Origin: Thelonectria olida
Taxonomy: Eukaryota > Ascomycota > Sordariomycetes > Hypocreales > Nectriaceae
Reading direction: 5' to 3'
DNA: 64,000 nt
Assembly (NCBI GenBank): GCA_020736575.1
Contig: JAGPYM010000026.1
Coordinates: 124,001 to 188,000, forward strand
The position numbers and the translations under genes are program-made. The notes beneath the pieces were generated by a model. It had not been told where the DNA came from. It did not search any database and saw nothing but the letters and a program-made list of their open reading frames with translations. Positions 1 to 10,321 of the stretch are shown here, one piece after another. Position 1 is the stretch's first letter. Each line of letters begins with the position of its first letter.

Positions 1-1116
1 CTCCCTTACATCCCGCCCGAGCAGCTGCTCGATGGCAAGACGCCTGGCCAACAAGGCGCAGCTGGCTTCTTGGCTCCGTTGAGGGTGCTTGCGCCGCAAC
101 GTCTTCGGCTTGCGAACGGGAACTCGAGAAAGCACTTTGGCGTCGTCTTCTTGTGCATGGGAATCTTCCTCGGAGTGGTATGGCCCTTCCATTCCCCACC
201 CTCTCGAGTTACTTCGACTGACATGAACATGCTTTGAAGCTGGCAACTGGCTACGCCCCTCTTCTCATCCAGATGTATGCCACGGCCGCGTTCGAGTTCA
301 ACCAAGGTGATAACGGCTGGCTGATGGCCGAGTTTGCCTTTATGAGGAGCTTCTTTCTCATTTTCCTCTTCCCTCACATCATCTCCTGGGGACGCCGGTT
401 CACTTCACCTCGTTCAGCGAACCTACCAAGTGGAGCCTCGACTCCCGGAGCCGACGAAACTGAGGCTCTGTTGCCAACATCGCCCGGAGCGTTTGATGCG
501 GCGGCAGGCGAACAAGTTCTCGATGAGCCGATAGAACCTGCTCCTACAGGAAAGGATGCAGACAACTCTCACTTCGATCTTGTCTTTTTGAGGTGGAGTC
601 TTGTCGTCGATGGAGCTCTCACAACCGTGGCGGGCTTTGCTACTAAACGATGGCACATTTACCTCGGTGAGAGAAAATCGTTGGTCCTCCCAGCTCTCTA
701 GAATCTGACTAACATACGCCCACTCCAGCTGCGTTTCTGCTGCCTTTTGGTTCTGGCTCTGCCCCCGCAGCAAAGGGCGTCATCACCGAGATGTGTCCCG
801 AGTCGCAGCGAGCAGACGCACTCAATGCTGTGACTCTCGTCGAGAACGTGGCGAGGCTGTCAACGCAAGGCTTATTTGGATTCGTGTTTGCCAGCTTGGC
901 GGCGGTTGGCAAAGCATATGCGACATTTTTCTGCAATGCGGTGAGTGCGGCTCCAAGGTGCATAGTTTTCGTTAAGGTCTAACGCATTTATAGGCCATTG
1001 CAGTCCTTGGAATGGGCGTCCTTTTATTGTCCAATTTCCCGCCCAGCGGAAGTGTTCTTGTGGATGACGCGGAAGAAGATGAGGGTGTCTCAGAAGGAAC
1101 CGAAGCTGAGTCATGA
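1..1116 (+). CDS. MFS transporter, C-terminal part (5' end outside window)
   Basis: This is the 3' portion of a major facilitator superfamily transporter. Exons read 1-177, 240-666, 729-940 and 994-1116, joined by GT-AG introns of 53-62 nt that keep the frame. The product has hydrophobic segments typical of the second MFS half. It also has a long hydrophilic cytoplasmic loop encoded in about 385-590 (rich in Pro, Ala, Glu and Asp), and the segment VITEMCPESQRADALNAV, which resembles the loop before a late helix in fungal efflux-type MFS proteins. It ends in an acidic tail and a TGA at 1114-1116. The substrate cannot be told. The start and first helices lie left of the window, so this is partial only because of the window edge. 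Confidence 0.75.
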
Positions 1117-2156
1117 GCTGAAGCTATGCCACACGGCTAGAACTATCTTCAAGCCCCATTCCTTGATGGGAATGAGAACTTGGATAGAAACATGAAATTT
1201 GTACAGGTTGAGAGTGCTTTGCTGGAGGAACAATGAAAGTAAGTCCGGGGCGAAGGCGGAAAGAAACGAAGAGCCATGATGACGGCTGAAGAGCGAAGCC
1301 ATTTACAGACAGAGGTTGAAAATGCTATTACAAGCGGGTCTACGATTGGCGATGGAATGACTAAAGGACATACAGAAAAAAGGGCAATATGCAAGGAATA
1401 GACAAAATAAATATGCTTTTCATGTCCATAGCTGTTGGGTCAATATGTCGCCGTGTATTTCGAGGGATGGTCAGGTGCTTGACGACAGGGACCGACGGGA
1501 GGTATTGAAGCGGACTGATCTGAATTGACCGCTCCGAGATTTCTCGTCTCTTCTGAATCCCCATATTATTGAGAAGCCTGGTTTCGAAAGCCGCCAACAT
1601 TGAACCGCCAGACGGGCTCAGAATGAGCAGGAAAATCCTGCGGCACTATGTGGTAATCTTCGTCATCGTGGAAGTGGCGCCAAGGATCTTCAGGGGATCG
1701 AGGAGTAGAACCTCCTCCCACACCATATCTTGTAGCTCTTGAGGGACCACGACATGGTTGAAGGCGTATTTTTTATCTCTCGCGTTTAAGAAATGAGTGA
1801 TCGAAAAATGAAGAGGTGATGCTTTATTTATAGCTGCGAAACATCAAAGTCAAGGTTGACATCGACAGTTGAGTTGAGAGTCTAACCTTGCAGCCTTGAG
1901 AAACATTGATGATACATAATCGGGACGAACCTTGGATATACTTTAAACTTCCATTTTGCTGAGGTTTTCATACTTTTTGCTCAAGTTGAGACATCACGCT
2001 GCATTACGCACTGTAGGCTTTAGAAGGAGAGCCGTTCATCGTGTCTGGCCCGAGACCAGTGTGAATTACTTTCTCAGAGGTTACCCTCGCAAACTATCAG
2101 ATCCGCCCCGTCCTCAGGAACTTATCTGTCACCTCATTCTCAAAGACATTGTTCTA
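1117..2156. other. intergenic, tail-to-tail
   Basis: About 1 kb between the 3' ends of the MFS gene and the P450 gene. Only short open frames without coding character are present. I see no repeat, RNA gene or element here. Confidence 0.5.
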
Positions 2157-3999
2157 CTACAACGGCACCGTTTCGCCAATGCTCGCAACGTTTGGGCGTC
2201 GTTGAATCTTAACTTGGATGTTGTCGATAAAGGTAAACCACCACCATCGCGGCGCCCATTCGCCACAAGAAGTATCCAGTCGAATCTGAGAGAGTTTGAG
2301 AAGTTAGTGATTACCTCACGACCCACGGCGAAAGGACCAACATACATCGTAGCGGGTAAACAAGGCTGTGATGACCTTGTGAATCTCGAGGTTCGCCATG
2401 TGCCGTCCGACACAGACTCGCTTGCCAGAGCCAAAGGTCATGTCGGCGTTTTGCATGCCCCTCAGACGGGCTGCATAAGTGTTCTCATCTTCATCTTGGG
2501 AACGAAGCCATCGCTCAGGTCGATAGGTATCGGAGTCTTGGCCGTAGATTTCCTTGTTCCGCGAAGACACCCACGGGTTGATGCCGACCTTTGTTCCGGG
2601 CGCGATGACACGGCCATCAGGGAGGGTCAGACCACCAGAGGGGACAACTCGCTCGAGGATGCCACCGATGACGGGGTGCATCCGCATGCCCTTTATTTCG
2701 TTAGAGACGTGCACTTGATACGCGGAGTCGGGTAATGAACCTCCTTGATCACAGCAGTGAGGTACGGCAAATCCTTGGTGTTCTCGTACACTGGGGGAAA
2801 CTCCAAGTTTGCTACGTCAAGTTCTGCTTTGAGTTTATTTAACACAACAGGGTGTTTGAGGATGTTGTAAATGATTGCTTTGAGAACAATCGCCGTCGTG
2901 TCTGCGCCAGCAAGAACCTACATGATCCTATTAGCTACTCAACACTGGCCATCGCCACAGGCGCCAGCACGTACATTCATCATGAGATAGCTGATGACCT
3001 CGTTGTCGCCAACAATATCCGGATGTTGCTCCTTGGCCTCTAGGAAATTATCCAGAAAATCCTTTCGCTCCTTGGGCTTTTGGCTGGCGACTCGCTCCAT
3101 GACACGATGGAAGCTGTAAATGGCAGCATTTTCAAAAGTGGCAAACTTGATCGGGCAGTAAGGATTCTTTCCGAGCACTCTGTCGAGCAATGGCCACTGG
3201 CCAATCTTGTGCTGCGTCAGTGTCCAAGTTCAACCATATTCCGTCAGTAGATGTGTACATACGCAGCCGAGGTATCGCATAATCATCTCGCCAGTGTGAA
3301 TCATGCTCTTGACGTCAGTTCCAGACTTCAGGAATCCCATGTCTTGACTAAATGTGAGCTCCCAATCGAGGTCCCAGGCACAGTACTCGATCCAATCCGC
3401 AAGCGGTACCGTCTTGCCCGTATTTCGGCCATTCATGAAGCGATTTTCCAGCTGTTCGCACAGAGAGACGACCATCTTATCTGCCAGAGGTTCCTTCTCG
3501 AGGATGGTGTTGATGGAAAAGTACTTTTGGTAGGGCTTCATGTATCGACTATGAAAAGTAGGGCTTCGTGTGCTGAAGACATTTTGGATCCTGTGGCCAT
3601 CTGACACGGCGTCTGCCACCTCGTAAAAGTCGCTCTAGGTAGGACATGTCAATCACAAGAGTTTTCATATGAAATACAGAGAACAATTGGAAACAGAGCA
3701 CTGACCTTGACATACTCGCCTCGGGTAGAGTAAATCGTCTTCAAGAGGTTGGGGTCGCTCAGGCTGACCATGTTTGGACCGATCCTCACCGCCGGCCCCA
3801 GTTCTTCGTGCAGCTTCTGATGAGATCGGATCTGGGTGCATTTCCAGTAATCCAAAACTCTCCACAGATCGGTGAATTGCGCCCAAAATGGGCCAGGAAA
3901 GGCCTTGAGAGGAGATTTCAGGAATGTGATGGTGAGGTGCAATAGAAACGAGGCCAAGCCTAGGATGAGGGCCTTGACAGCTAGATTTTCCACGGGCAT
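2157..3999 (-). CDS. cytochrome P450, pisatin-demethylase-like
   Basis: A microsomal haem-thiolate monooxygenase. Six exons fit: 3999-3706, 3634-3263, 3205-2975, 2917-2741, 2690-2346 and 2285-2157, giving 515 residues, normal for a fungal P450. The N-terminus has one membrane anchor followed by the proline-rich hinge FPGPFWAQ. I-helix motif AGADTT, K-helix ExxR (EGMR), the PERW region and the haem loop FGSGKRVCVG with its cysteine are all present, so it looks functional. The texture (STRGEY, FSTRSP, WIEYCAWD) is that of the CYP57/pisatin demethylase type seen in Nectria/Fusarium relatives; the substrate is unknown. No polyketide synthase, NRPS or terpene cyclase is nearby, so it is a stand-alone P450. 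The start is the only Met before the anchor. Confidence 0.85.
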
Positions 4000-5363
4000 G
4001 GCGAGGGCTTCTTGTGGAGGATTTGATAAGAGACCAACCTAGATGAAACAAAAAGCAAAGGAAAAGGGAGAGTAAAGACAGAGTTTTGGCCACTGTAGAA
4101 GCATTGGGTTTCAAAATGCTAAAATTGTGGACAAAAACTGTGTGTTTTTGCCCTTGTGTGTGTAACAAGCCGTCCTTGATGGAGCCAACGGGTTGTACAA
4201 TATTAACACAGAGTTGCACCCCTCACAGGAGAAGGGGAAGACAGAAGAAGCAAGAAGTTGTTCTCATGCGAGTCACATGAGTGGCTGCATCTCGTCCGCA
4301 TCTCCCATTGTTACTTCCCGTCGATTCCTCATATCGTGCGGATCTGATGTGTCTCTTCGATAGCTCGCTGCAGTCTGGGCTGGGCTTGAGGCCGTTGTTC
4401 CCTGCAGGTCAGGGTCCAGGGTTGGTTCATCGACTAAAACCGGCGCCCATGACTGGACAGTCGCGTCCGTAGTCGCAGCATCTGAGATGTTTCCCAAATA
4501 TTTAGTCTAGGATCTGGGGGCGAGTCTCTGCCTACCCAAGCTCAGTCTTCTGTGGGGAGTCACCCCGGCTCAGGGACATGTCTTCAATACGCAAGCCAGT
4601 TTCAGGCGTTGTAATCAAAGAATAAACGATGCATAATATAAAGTCCTTTGTATATAGATCCTAATTTGACAATTACACAATAGTCCTTGGCTTTTTGCGT
4701 TTGAAAATGTGTTATTAGCTGGATCCATCCCAACTCCCATTCTCACCGATGTGGACTTCCACCCTTCAGCTCAAGCGCTTCGCTGTCTAGTCACTGCTAA
4801 AGCTGCATCATGTACGTTGCAGGTGATATTTTACCAATCAAATGCCCTCCAATGCGTTGAAATCTCCACGGCTGCAGCTAAGGGGGCGGCATTTATCACA
4901 ACTGCAGAATCCTTTCGAGGCCCGTCGATATTTACCGTCACTCTCCGCAGTTGGTCAATTCCCTCGAAGGGATTCGTCAGGCCCAACTCCAAGGGAAAGG
5001 CCAGTATTCTCCAAACCAATCCGTGAAAATCCAAATCCATGGTCAGCTTTATATCGCTGTTCACGCTTTGCGTCGGAAGTCGCATCTGTTACATGGTGTT
5101 GTGGAAGCGGGTCATTTCTTTTGGCAGTTCTCCAGCAATGCAGACCTGAAGAAATAGTCAATTGTAAAAGACAAATCTCGGTATTAGCAGTTCCCTTGTT
5201 ATGCCTGAGCCGGAGCCGTTGCTGCTTGAAGCTGAGGAGCGCTTGAGCAGGGTGAGCTAGACTGTTCGTGCCCTCACTCCGCCTCATCTTGCCCATCAGT
5301 ATTCTACTGGGCGCCACGCTAACAATTGATGCCATCTGCATATTCAATGCTACTACAGCATCA
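4000..5363. other. intergenic, P450 upstream region
   Basis: About 1.4 kb between the P450 start and the 3' end of the ankyrin gene. It must contain the P450 promoter. The open frames here (for example minus strand 4273-4497, which lacks an ATG) are not convincing genes, and no repeat was seen. Confidence 0.5.
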
Positions 5364-7055
5364 TCAGTCGACAGCAAATTCTGCGCTGCTCTGGTTGCCC
5401 TCTCCCCTTTCAACACTCTGCAATAGTATTGGCGCATCATTCGCAATAAGGACAGTAAACTTCAAGTTAGCAGTATACATTCCTGATTGAATCATGTCCC
5501 TGGCAATGTGTGGAAAGAATGACGCCCCGGGCTCAATCTCAGGATGGCCCGAGACTGTGTCAGTCGGATTGACATCAGCAACAGAATATTTCGCCCTCAG
5601 CTCGTCCATCCAAGGGCTGGCCATTTCAGCCGTCCTTGCAAATCGCCAATGCAGTTCATGATCACCACCTTCTGGAAGTGACCAGTTATCATGCAGTTCC
5701 TCAAGCGATACAGCCGGCACTCTCAGAAAGTCGTGACCAGCGCAGAGATCGCCAGAAAACAAGGGTTGCTGGTATAGGGTGTGGCATCTCTCACAGAGAT
5801 TGACATAGATACAGGTTCGACACACCAACCTCGAGGAATTCGTCATGCGGTAGCTACCGCAGCGGTCGCACTTGCATTCGTGATAACAAATGAACTCATT
5901 TCCGCACTGCACCCACTTGAGGTTCATCTGATAAGCCTTGACGGCGTTGTCATCATCGCCGAGACAGACAAGGCTGTCCCCAATCACCATGTACTTCAAG
6001 TCTCCATCTACGTATCTCATCAAAGGGTTGAGGTACTCTCGAAGTACGACTAGAAACACATCTCGGTCGTTCTTTTCCACACTCTCTAGTGCTTGGTCCC
6101 GTGATGGAAGAAGCCTGTAATCCAATGCCCGGAGATCAAAAATGTCTTTGGCGCATAAAAGCTTGTCCATTGCACCGGGAGGTATAGCCTGCATTTGCTG
6201 CGGAGGCCCAAGAATAAACGGGACAATGGTAGACACCAGGCCCATCCCGCAAGCAACATGAAGTGCTGTCTGCCCCGTGAAGTCGGTATGAAGTATGTTG
6301 GTGCGGGCATCACGCAGCAGAAGCTCCAAGATCTGGACGTGGCCTTCGGCTGCAGCTAGGTGAAGGCAAGTCCAATTGTCACTCTCGCGAGGAAAATTCG
6401 GATCGGCACCATTATCAAGGAGGAGCTTGAACATGCCTTCGCATCCTTCCTCAACAGAACGCGCCAACGCCACATCAAGATCCTCCTGTGAAAACTTCCA
6501 TGTCGCACCCTGGTATCTGAGCAGAAGCGATGCTGTCTTGGTAGAGCTCAATAAGGAGTCGGCACACCAGTAGAGCGCAGAGAAACGACTACACCCCTGC
6601 GACAAGCACCTCACGGTAGGATCCGCCCCTTTTTGTACGAGGATAGTGGCGGCACGTCTGTTGCCCTTGGAGCAGGCAAGGGCTAGGGGAGTGAGACAAT
6701 TGTCGTCCATCTCGTTGATGTCGAAAGCGTAGTTTTGCAAGAGGCATTGAATGATCTTCGTACTCCCTCCTATAGCTCCAGCATGTAACATGGAGGACAA
6801 GCCTTTTGGGTCACACCGAATACCAAGGCTGGACCCTTGCCGCATCAGGTGACGGGCGCACTTAAAGTGCCCTGCTAGGCAGGCTTGATATAAAGCCGTG
6901 CCATCTCCCATTTCACCTATACCTATGCGATCTAGCGGCTGCACAGGTTGCCCGTGGGTTAGCAACCTTAGCATATCCAGCTCTCCTTTTCTTGCACATC
7001 TGAATAAGAGGATCCAGGGGTAAGGTTTGCTGCCAAAGCTGGCGTCATAACGCAT
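5364..7055 (-). CDS. ankyrin-repeat protein with C-terminal ZZ-type zinc finger
   Basis: An uninterrupted frame of about 563 residues from the first in-frame ATG (7055). The N-terminal two thirds are ankyrin repeats: at least five clear units, for example ALYQACLAGHFKCARHLM, WTCLHLAAAEGHVQILELLL and TALHVACGMGL, with degenerate ones between. Next comes a helical linker, then a cysteine cluster (CKCDRC, VCRTC, LCERC, CAGHDFL) matching a ZZ-type zinc finger, which usually binds peptides or SUMO. The open frame continues seven codons past the ATG to a GTG, so an N-terminal exon may be missing; fungal relatives often begin with an F-box-like helix, which I do not see. Function is probably protein-protein interaction; no target can be named. 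Confidence 0.7.
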   Translation of the reverse strand: MRYDASFGSKPYPWILLFRCARKGELDMLRLLTHGQPVQPLDRIGIGEMGDGTALYQACLAGHFKCARHLMRQGSSLGIRCDPKGLSSMLHAGAIGGSTKIIQCLLQNYAFDINEMDDNCLTPLALACSKGNRRAATILVQKGADPTVRCLSQGCSRFSALYWCADSLLSSTKTASLLLRYQGATWKFSQEDLDVALARSVEEGCEGMFKLLLDNGADPNFPRESDNWTCLHLAAAEGHVQILELLLRDARTNILHTDFTGQTALHVACGMGLVSTIVPFILGPPQQMQAIPPGAMDKLLCAKDIFDLRALDYRLLPSRDQALESVEKNDRDVFLVVLREYLNPLMRYVDGDLKYMVIGDSLVCLGDDDNAVKAYQMNLKWVQCGNEFICYHECKCDRCGSYRMTNSSRLVCRTCIYVNLCERCHTLYQQPLFSGDLCAGHDFLRVPAVSLEELHDNWSLPEGGDHELHWRFARTAEMASPWMDELRAKYSVADVNPTDTVSGHPEIEPGASFFPHIARDMIQSGMYTANLKFTVLIANDAPILLQSVERGEGNQSSAEFAVD

Positions 7056-8337
7056 TAGTGACCTCACTATTGACACTTACCCAAGGACCACGGCGTTAAC
7101 GAGAGGTGTTGCTTCATTCGAGGGGAGGCTTGAGTTGTGGCTAATGTGGCGCAGAAATCAGGGCGCAACAGGTGTGGTCAAGTTAGTCATCCGGCTTCAA
7201 CAACAACACGGAACCTCCTAACAATATCCACCAACCTCTTTCTCGTCCTCCTCTCATCACAGGAGACCGGTCCCCTACGGGGTCCGCCAATACCTTTGCC
7301 TTTCGGAACGAGCCTGAGAAGCAAGGCACTTGCCTTGTGAAAGAAAGCGCCCGACACAAGCACTTGTCTTGCGAAGGATCGAGGCTGACAAGCACTCTCT
7401 TGTAAAGCCTAGCATGCGCGTCTGTATATACCAGGTAGATGGCGCCTTGGGGTAGGTATGCCTTAGGGAGTTGTGGGCGTCCTGGCAGGTGTCTGTTTGA
7501 AGGGAAAGGAGGAAAGGAGACTTTGGGCGTGGGTGCCGAGCACAAAGTTTTATAGTGAAGGCGATTGGGACGCCCTTGGCAGTGGAGGTGACTACTGGCG
7601 CTGGTGGCGTGTGCGTATGGCCAGTTTTATGCCGTTTGGGGTTGAGACGCTGCGCACAGGCGCTGGCTTACACCTCAGTGCTGCCTCCCCTTGTTGAAAT
7701 GAGAAGATACAGATTGCTTGATTCATACTAAATGTGCAGTAGGAGAATTACTATTTATGTACAGGCACGATCTCTATGGAATGTTCCACCTTCTTCCACA
7801 TCTTGCCACCGACTTGGTCGCCTCACATTTGTGATCTCCAACAATTTTAGTACTGCTCTGCAGGCTTCGTGGGCAGGTGTCTCTCGGGAAGATCGAGAGC
7901 GCACGTGGTGGGGTACGAGGTGACGAAAGTCTGAAACGGGAGAAGGCTTAAGTGGCAAAGGTACTTCAACGTCACGACGCAACGAATGATGGAGTTTGCA
8001 GATAGGATCAGGATATTCTAGCTTCGTCTTTAAGTGTTCAATTCCCATATTCATTACAATGCAACCTTCTAGTTCGATGGATTGCCAGACATGTTAATGA
8101 CTATCTTGGTTCCGAGCTGCCAGTACAAGATCGACTGACGAGCAGCTGCACGTGACGTTCACGGTCAATATGTGAATGCCATTGCTTCTCGTTGGGCAGA
8201 GATCGCGGGCTCATGATTAAGGGTCTTTTGCAGAGCTCGTGATCACAAAGTTGGCGGCTGTGACTCCGAGAGCGTTTTATATACGCACATAAACCAAGAG
8301 TAAACAAGAACATAGAGCATATAGTTTGGAATACGTA
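7056..8337. other. intergenic
   Basis: About 1.3 kb between the ankyrin gene start and the transposon. It holds two short related imperfect palindromes near 7322-7337 and 7355-7370 (cores CAAGGCACTTGCCTTG and CAAGCACTTGTCTTG), and otherwise only non-coding-looking frames. Confidence 0.4.
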
Positions 8338-8386
8338 ACGTACATGATAAGCGAGTCGGAAATACAAGCGAGTCGGAAAAAAATCC
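8338..8386 (+). repeat. left terminal inverted repeat with internal direct repeat
   Basis: Starts ACGTACATGATAAGCGAG and is identical over 49 bp to the reverse complement of 10149-10197. Inside it the 14-mer AAGCGAGTCGGAAA occurs twice (from 8349 and from 8366, period 17 bp). These are likely paired transposase binding sites. Confidence 0.9.
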
Positions 8387-8435
8387 CCCAACCACCTTCA
8401 TTTTCCTTTAATCAATTATTTCTCAACCACCAAGT

Positions 8436-10091
8436 ATGCCACAGTTAAGCAAAGAGAAAAATATTATCCTCGCCCTTCAGGCTCTTCGAAACGACCCAAA
8501 ATTACGCATCTATCCCGCTGCAAGGATATATAAAGTCCCGCCTAGCACCCTCTATGATCGATATTATGGCAAACCTTCTCGAGGCGATATTATCCCGAAT
8601 TCACGCAAACTATCCGATCTAGAGGAACAGATCATTATTGAATATATTATCGACCTAGACTCTCGAGGGTTTCCCCCTCGGCTTCGTGGTGTGGAAGAAA
8701 TGGCCAACCGACTGCTCGCCGACCGCGACGCGTCACCCGTCGGCAAGCGCTGGGCTTCCAACTTCGTCAGGCGACAACCAGACCTAAAGACGCGTTTTAA
8801 TCGTAGATACGATTATCAGAGGGCTAAATGCGAAGATCCGGCCATTATTCGCCATTGGTTCAGGCTCGTGGAGAACACAATCGCGAAATACGGTATCAAC
8901 CTAGCTGACATCTACAACTTTGACGAGACTGGCTTTATGATGGGCATCATTGCAAGCGGAATGGTTGTCACGGGCGCAGAAAGACGTGGAAAGGCGAAAT
9001 CAGTGCAGCCTGGAAACCGGGAATGGGTTACGGCCATTCAGGCGATCAATGCCGAAGGCTGGGTGATCGCGCCGTTCATCGTGGTTGCGGGCCAATATCA
9101 CCTCGCTAATTGGTACCAAGAAAGCAACCTCCCGGACGATTGGGCTATTGCGACGACTCATAATGGCTGGACCGACAATGATACAGGTCTTGAGTGGCTC
9201 AAACACTTCGATCAACACACCAAGGCCCGATCAACCGGTCGCTATCGTCTTCTGATCCTCGATGGGCATGACAGCCACCACTCGGTCGACTTTGAGAAAT
9301 ATTGCGAAGGCAACCACATCATCACGCTGTGTATGCCGGCTCATTCGTCTCATCTACTCCAGCCTCTTGACGTCGGGTGCTTTGGTCCGCTCAAAAAGGC
9401 ATATGGTCGAGAAATCGAGCATCTGATCAGGTGCTCGATAACCCATGTTTCCAAGACCGACTTCTTCCCGGCCTTTTGTGCCGCCCACGAAGCCGCGATG
9501 ACAAGGAGTAATATTGAGGGAGGTTTTCGAGGGGCGGGACTTGTTCCCTTGAACCCAGAAAATGTCATATCGAAGCTTGACGTGCAGCTACGGACTCCAA
9601 CACCGATTAGAGAGGAGGTCGGCCTCCCCGACCCTTGGGTTTCTAAGACACCAAAGACAGTGCTTGAGGCTAGCTCACAGTCTGAATACCTCGAAAGACG
9701 AATCAAAAGGCATCAGAGTAGCTCACCTGCGTCTATTCTTGAGGCCCTGAAGTCATTGACTAAGGGAACAAAGGCAATAATGCATAAGATGAGCTTATTA
9801 GAGTCTGAGGTCCAGGACCTTCGACAGTCAAATGAGACCCTTAGCAAGCGGCGCAGAGCGAAAAGAACCCGGCTGCGAAATGGAGGGAAGATGACTGTAG
9901 GTGAGGGGAAGGATGAGATTAATCAGAAAGACGTTGATGCGCAGGTGAGGGCGGAATTATCGAGAAGTGGTGATCGGGGAAGGTCGGGGGCGGCGAGGGA
10001 AAGGCGGTGTGGAATATGTAGTAAGGCTGGTCATAACTCAAGAACATGTCAGATTGTTGTTGAAATATCTGGAGAAGAGAATAGCGATTAG
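8436..10091 (+). CDS. pogo/Fot1-family transposase (CENP-B HTH, DDE, zinc knuckle)
   Basis: A 551-residue transposase in one exon, filling the element between its inverted repeats. The N-terminus is a Psq/CENP-B-type helix-turn-helix DNA-binding region (about residues 1-140, including VGKRWASNFVRRQPDLKTRF). The DDE catalytic core follows: YNFDETGF carries the first Asp, LLILDGHDSHHS the second, and SSHLLQPLDVGCFGPLKK the third acidic position. A coiled-coil-like basic segment (about residues 440-500) and a CCHC zinc knuckle (CGICSKAGHNSRTC) end the protein. All catalytic positions are present and the frame is intact, so it could be active. The ATG at 8436 is the first in frame after the left repeat. 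Confidence 0.92.
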   Translation: MPQLSKEKNIILALQALRNDPKLRIYPAARIYKVPPSTLYDRYYGKPSRGDIIPNSRKLSDLEEQIIIEYIIDLDSRGFPPRLRGVEEMANRLLADRDASPVGKRWASNFVRRQPDLKTRFNRRYDYQRAKCEDPAIIRHWFRLVENTIAKYGINLADIYNFDETGFMMGIIASGMVVTGAERRGKAKSVQPGNREWVTAIQAINAEGWVIAPFIVVAGQYHLANWYQESNLPDDWAIATTHNGWTDNDTGLEWLKHFDQHTKARSTGRYRLLILDGHDSHHSVDFEKYCEGNHIITLCMPAHSSHLLQPLDVGCFGPLKKAYGREIEHLIRCSITHVSKTDFFPAFCAAHEAAMTRSNIEGGFRGAGLVPLNPENVISKLDVQLRTPTPIREEVGLPDPWVSKTPKTVLEASSQSEYLERRIKRHQSSSPASILEALKSLTKGTKAIMHKMSLLESEVQDLRQSNETLSKRRRAKRTRLRNGGKMTVGEGKDEINQKDVDAQVRAELSRSGDRGRSGAARERRCGICSKAGHNSRTCQIVVEISGEENSD

Positions 10092-10148
10092 TTTCAATTG
10101 ATTTAAGGCTTTATTTTGATTTTATCTAGAATTCTATCTGGAGGGTGA

Positions 10149-10197
10149 GGATTTTTTTCCGACTCGCTTGTATTTCCGACTCGCTTATCATGTACGT
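10149..10197 (-). repeat. right terminal inverted repeat
   Basis: Exact reverse complement of 8338-8386, with the same two internal 14-mers. It is followed by the TA duplication at 10198-10199. Confidence 0.9.
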
Positions 10198-10321
10198 TAC
10201 ATCTATTAAAGATTCGCTCATGTGCCGACGGGCTGAACAAGAAAGGGTAACTATCAAAGTTGGCCAGGCTAGGCTCAAGAAAATAGGAAAGAATAGAAAA
10301 AAAAACTAACAAATCAATTTT

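Larger units (their letters stand above)
8338..10197 (+). mobile_element. Fot1/pogo-class DNA transposon, apparently intact
   Basis: A 1860-bp Tc1/mariner-superfamily element. The left end (8338-8386) and right end (10149-10197) are perfect 49-bp inverted repeats. They are flanked by TA on both sides (8336-8337 and 10198-10199), as expected of a pogo-type target-site duplication. The single transposase gene inside has no stop or frameshift. Identical ends plus an open frame argue for a recent insertion without RIP damage. The element lies 124 bp beyond the stop codon of the retropepsin-like gene, so it sits in that gene's downstream region and does not disrupt a recognisable gene. Confidence 0.9.

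Noticed and set aside
1956..2735. 259-codon plus-strand ORF
   Set aside because: It is antisense to the P450 exons, which have haem and ExxR motifs and consistent splice sites on the minus strand.
4273..4497. 74-codon minus-strand frame with plausible composition
   Set aside because: It begins with TTG, has no ATG and no splice partner was found.
7183..7545. 120-codon minus-strand ORF upstream of the ankyrin gene
   Set aside because: No motif, no splice connection to the ankyrin frame, and low coding character.
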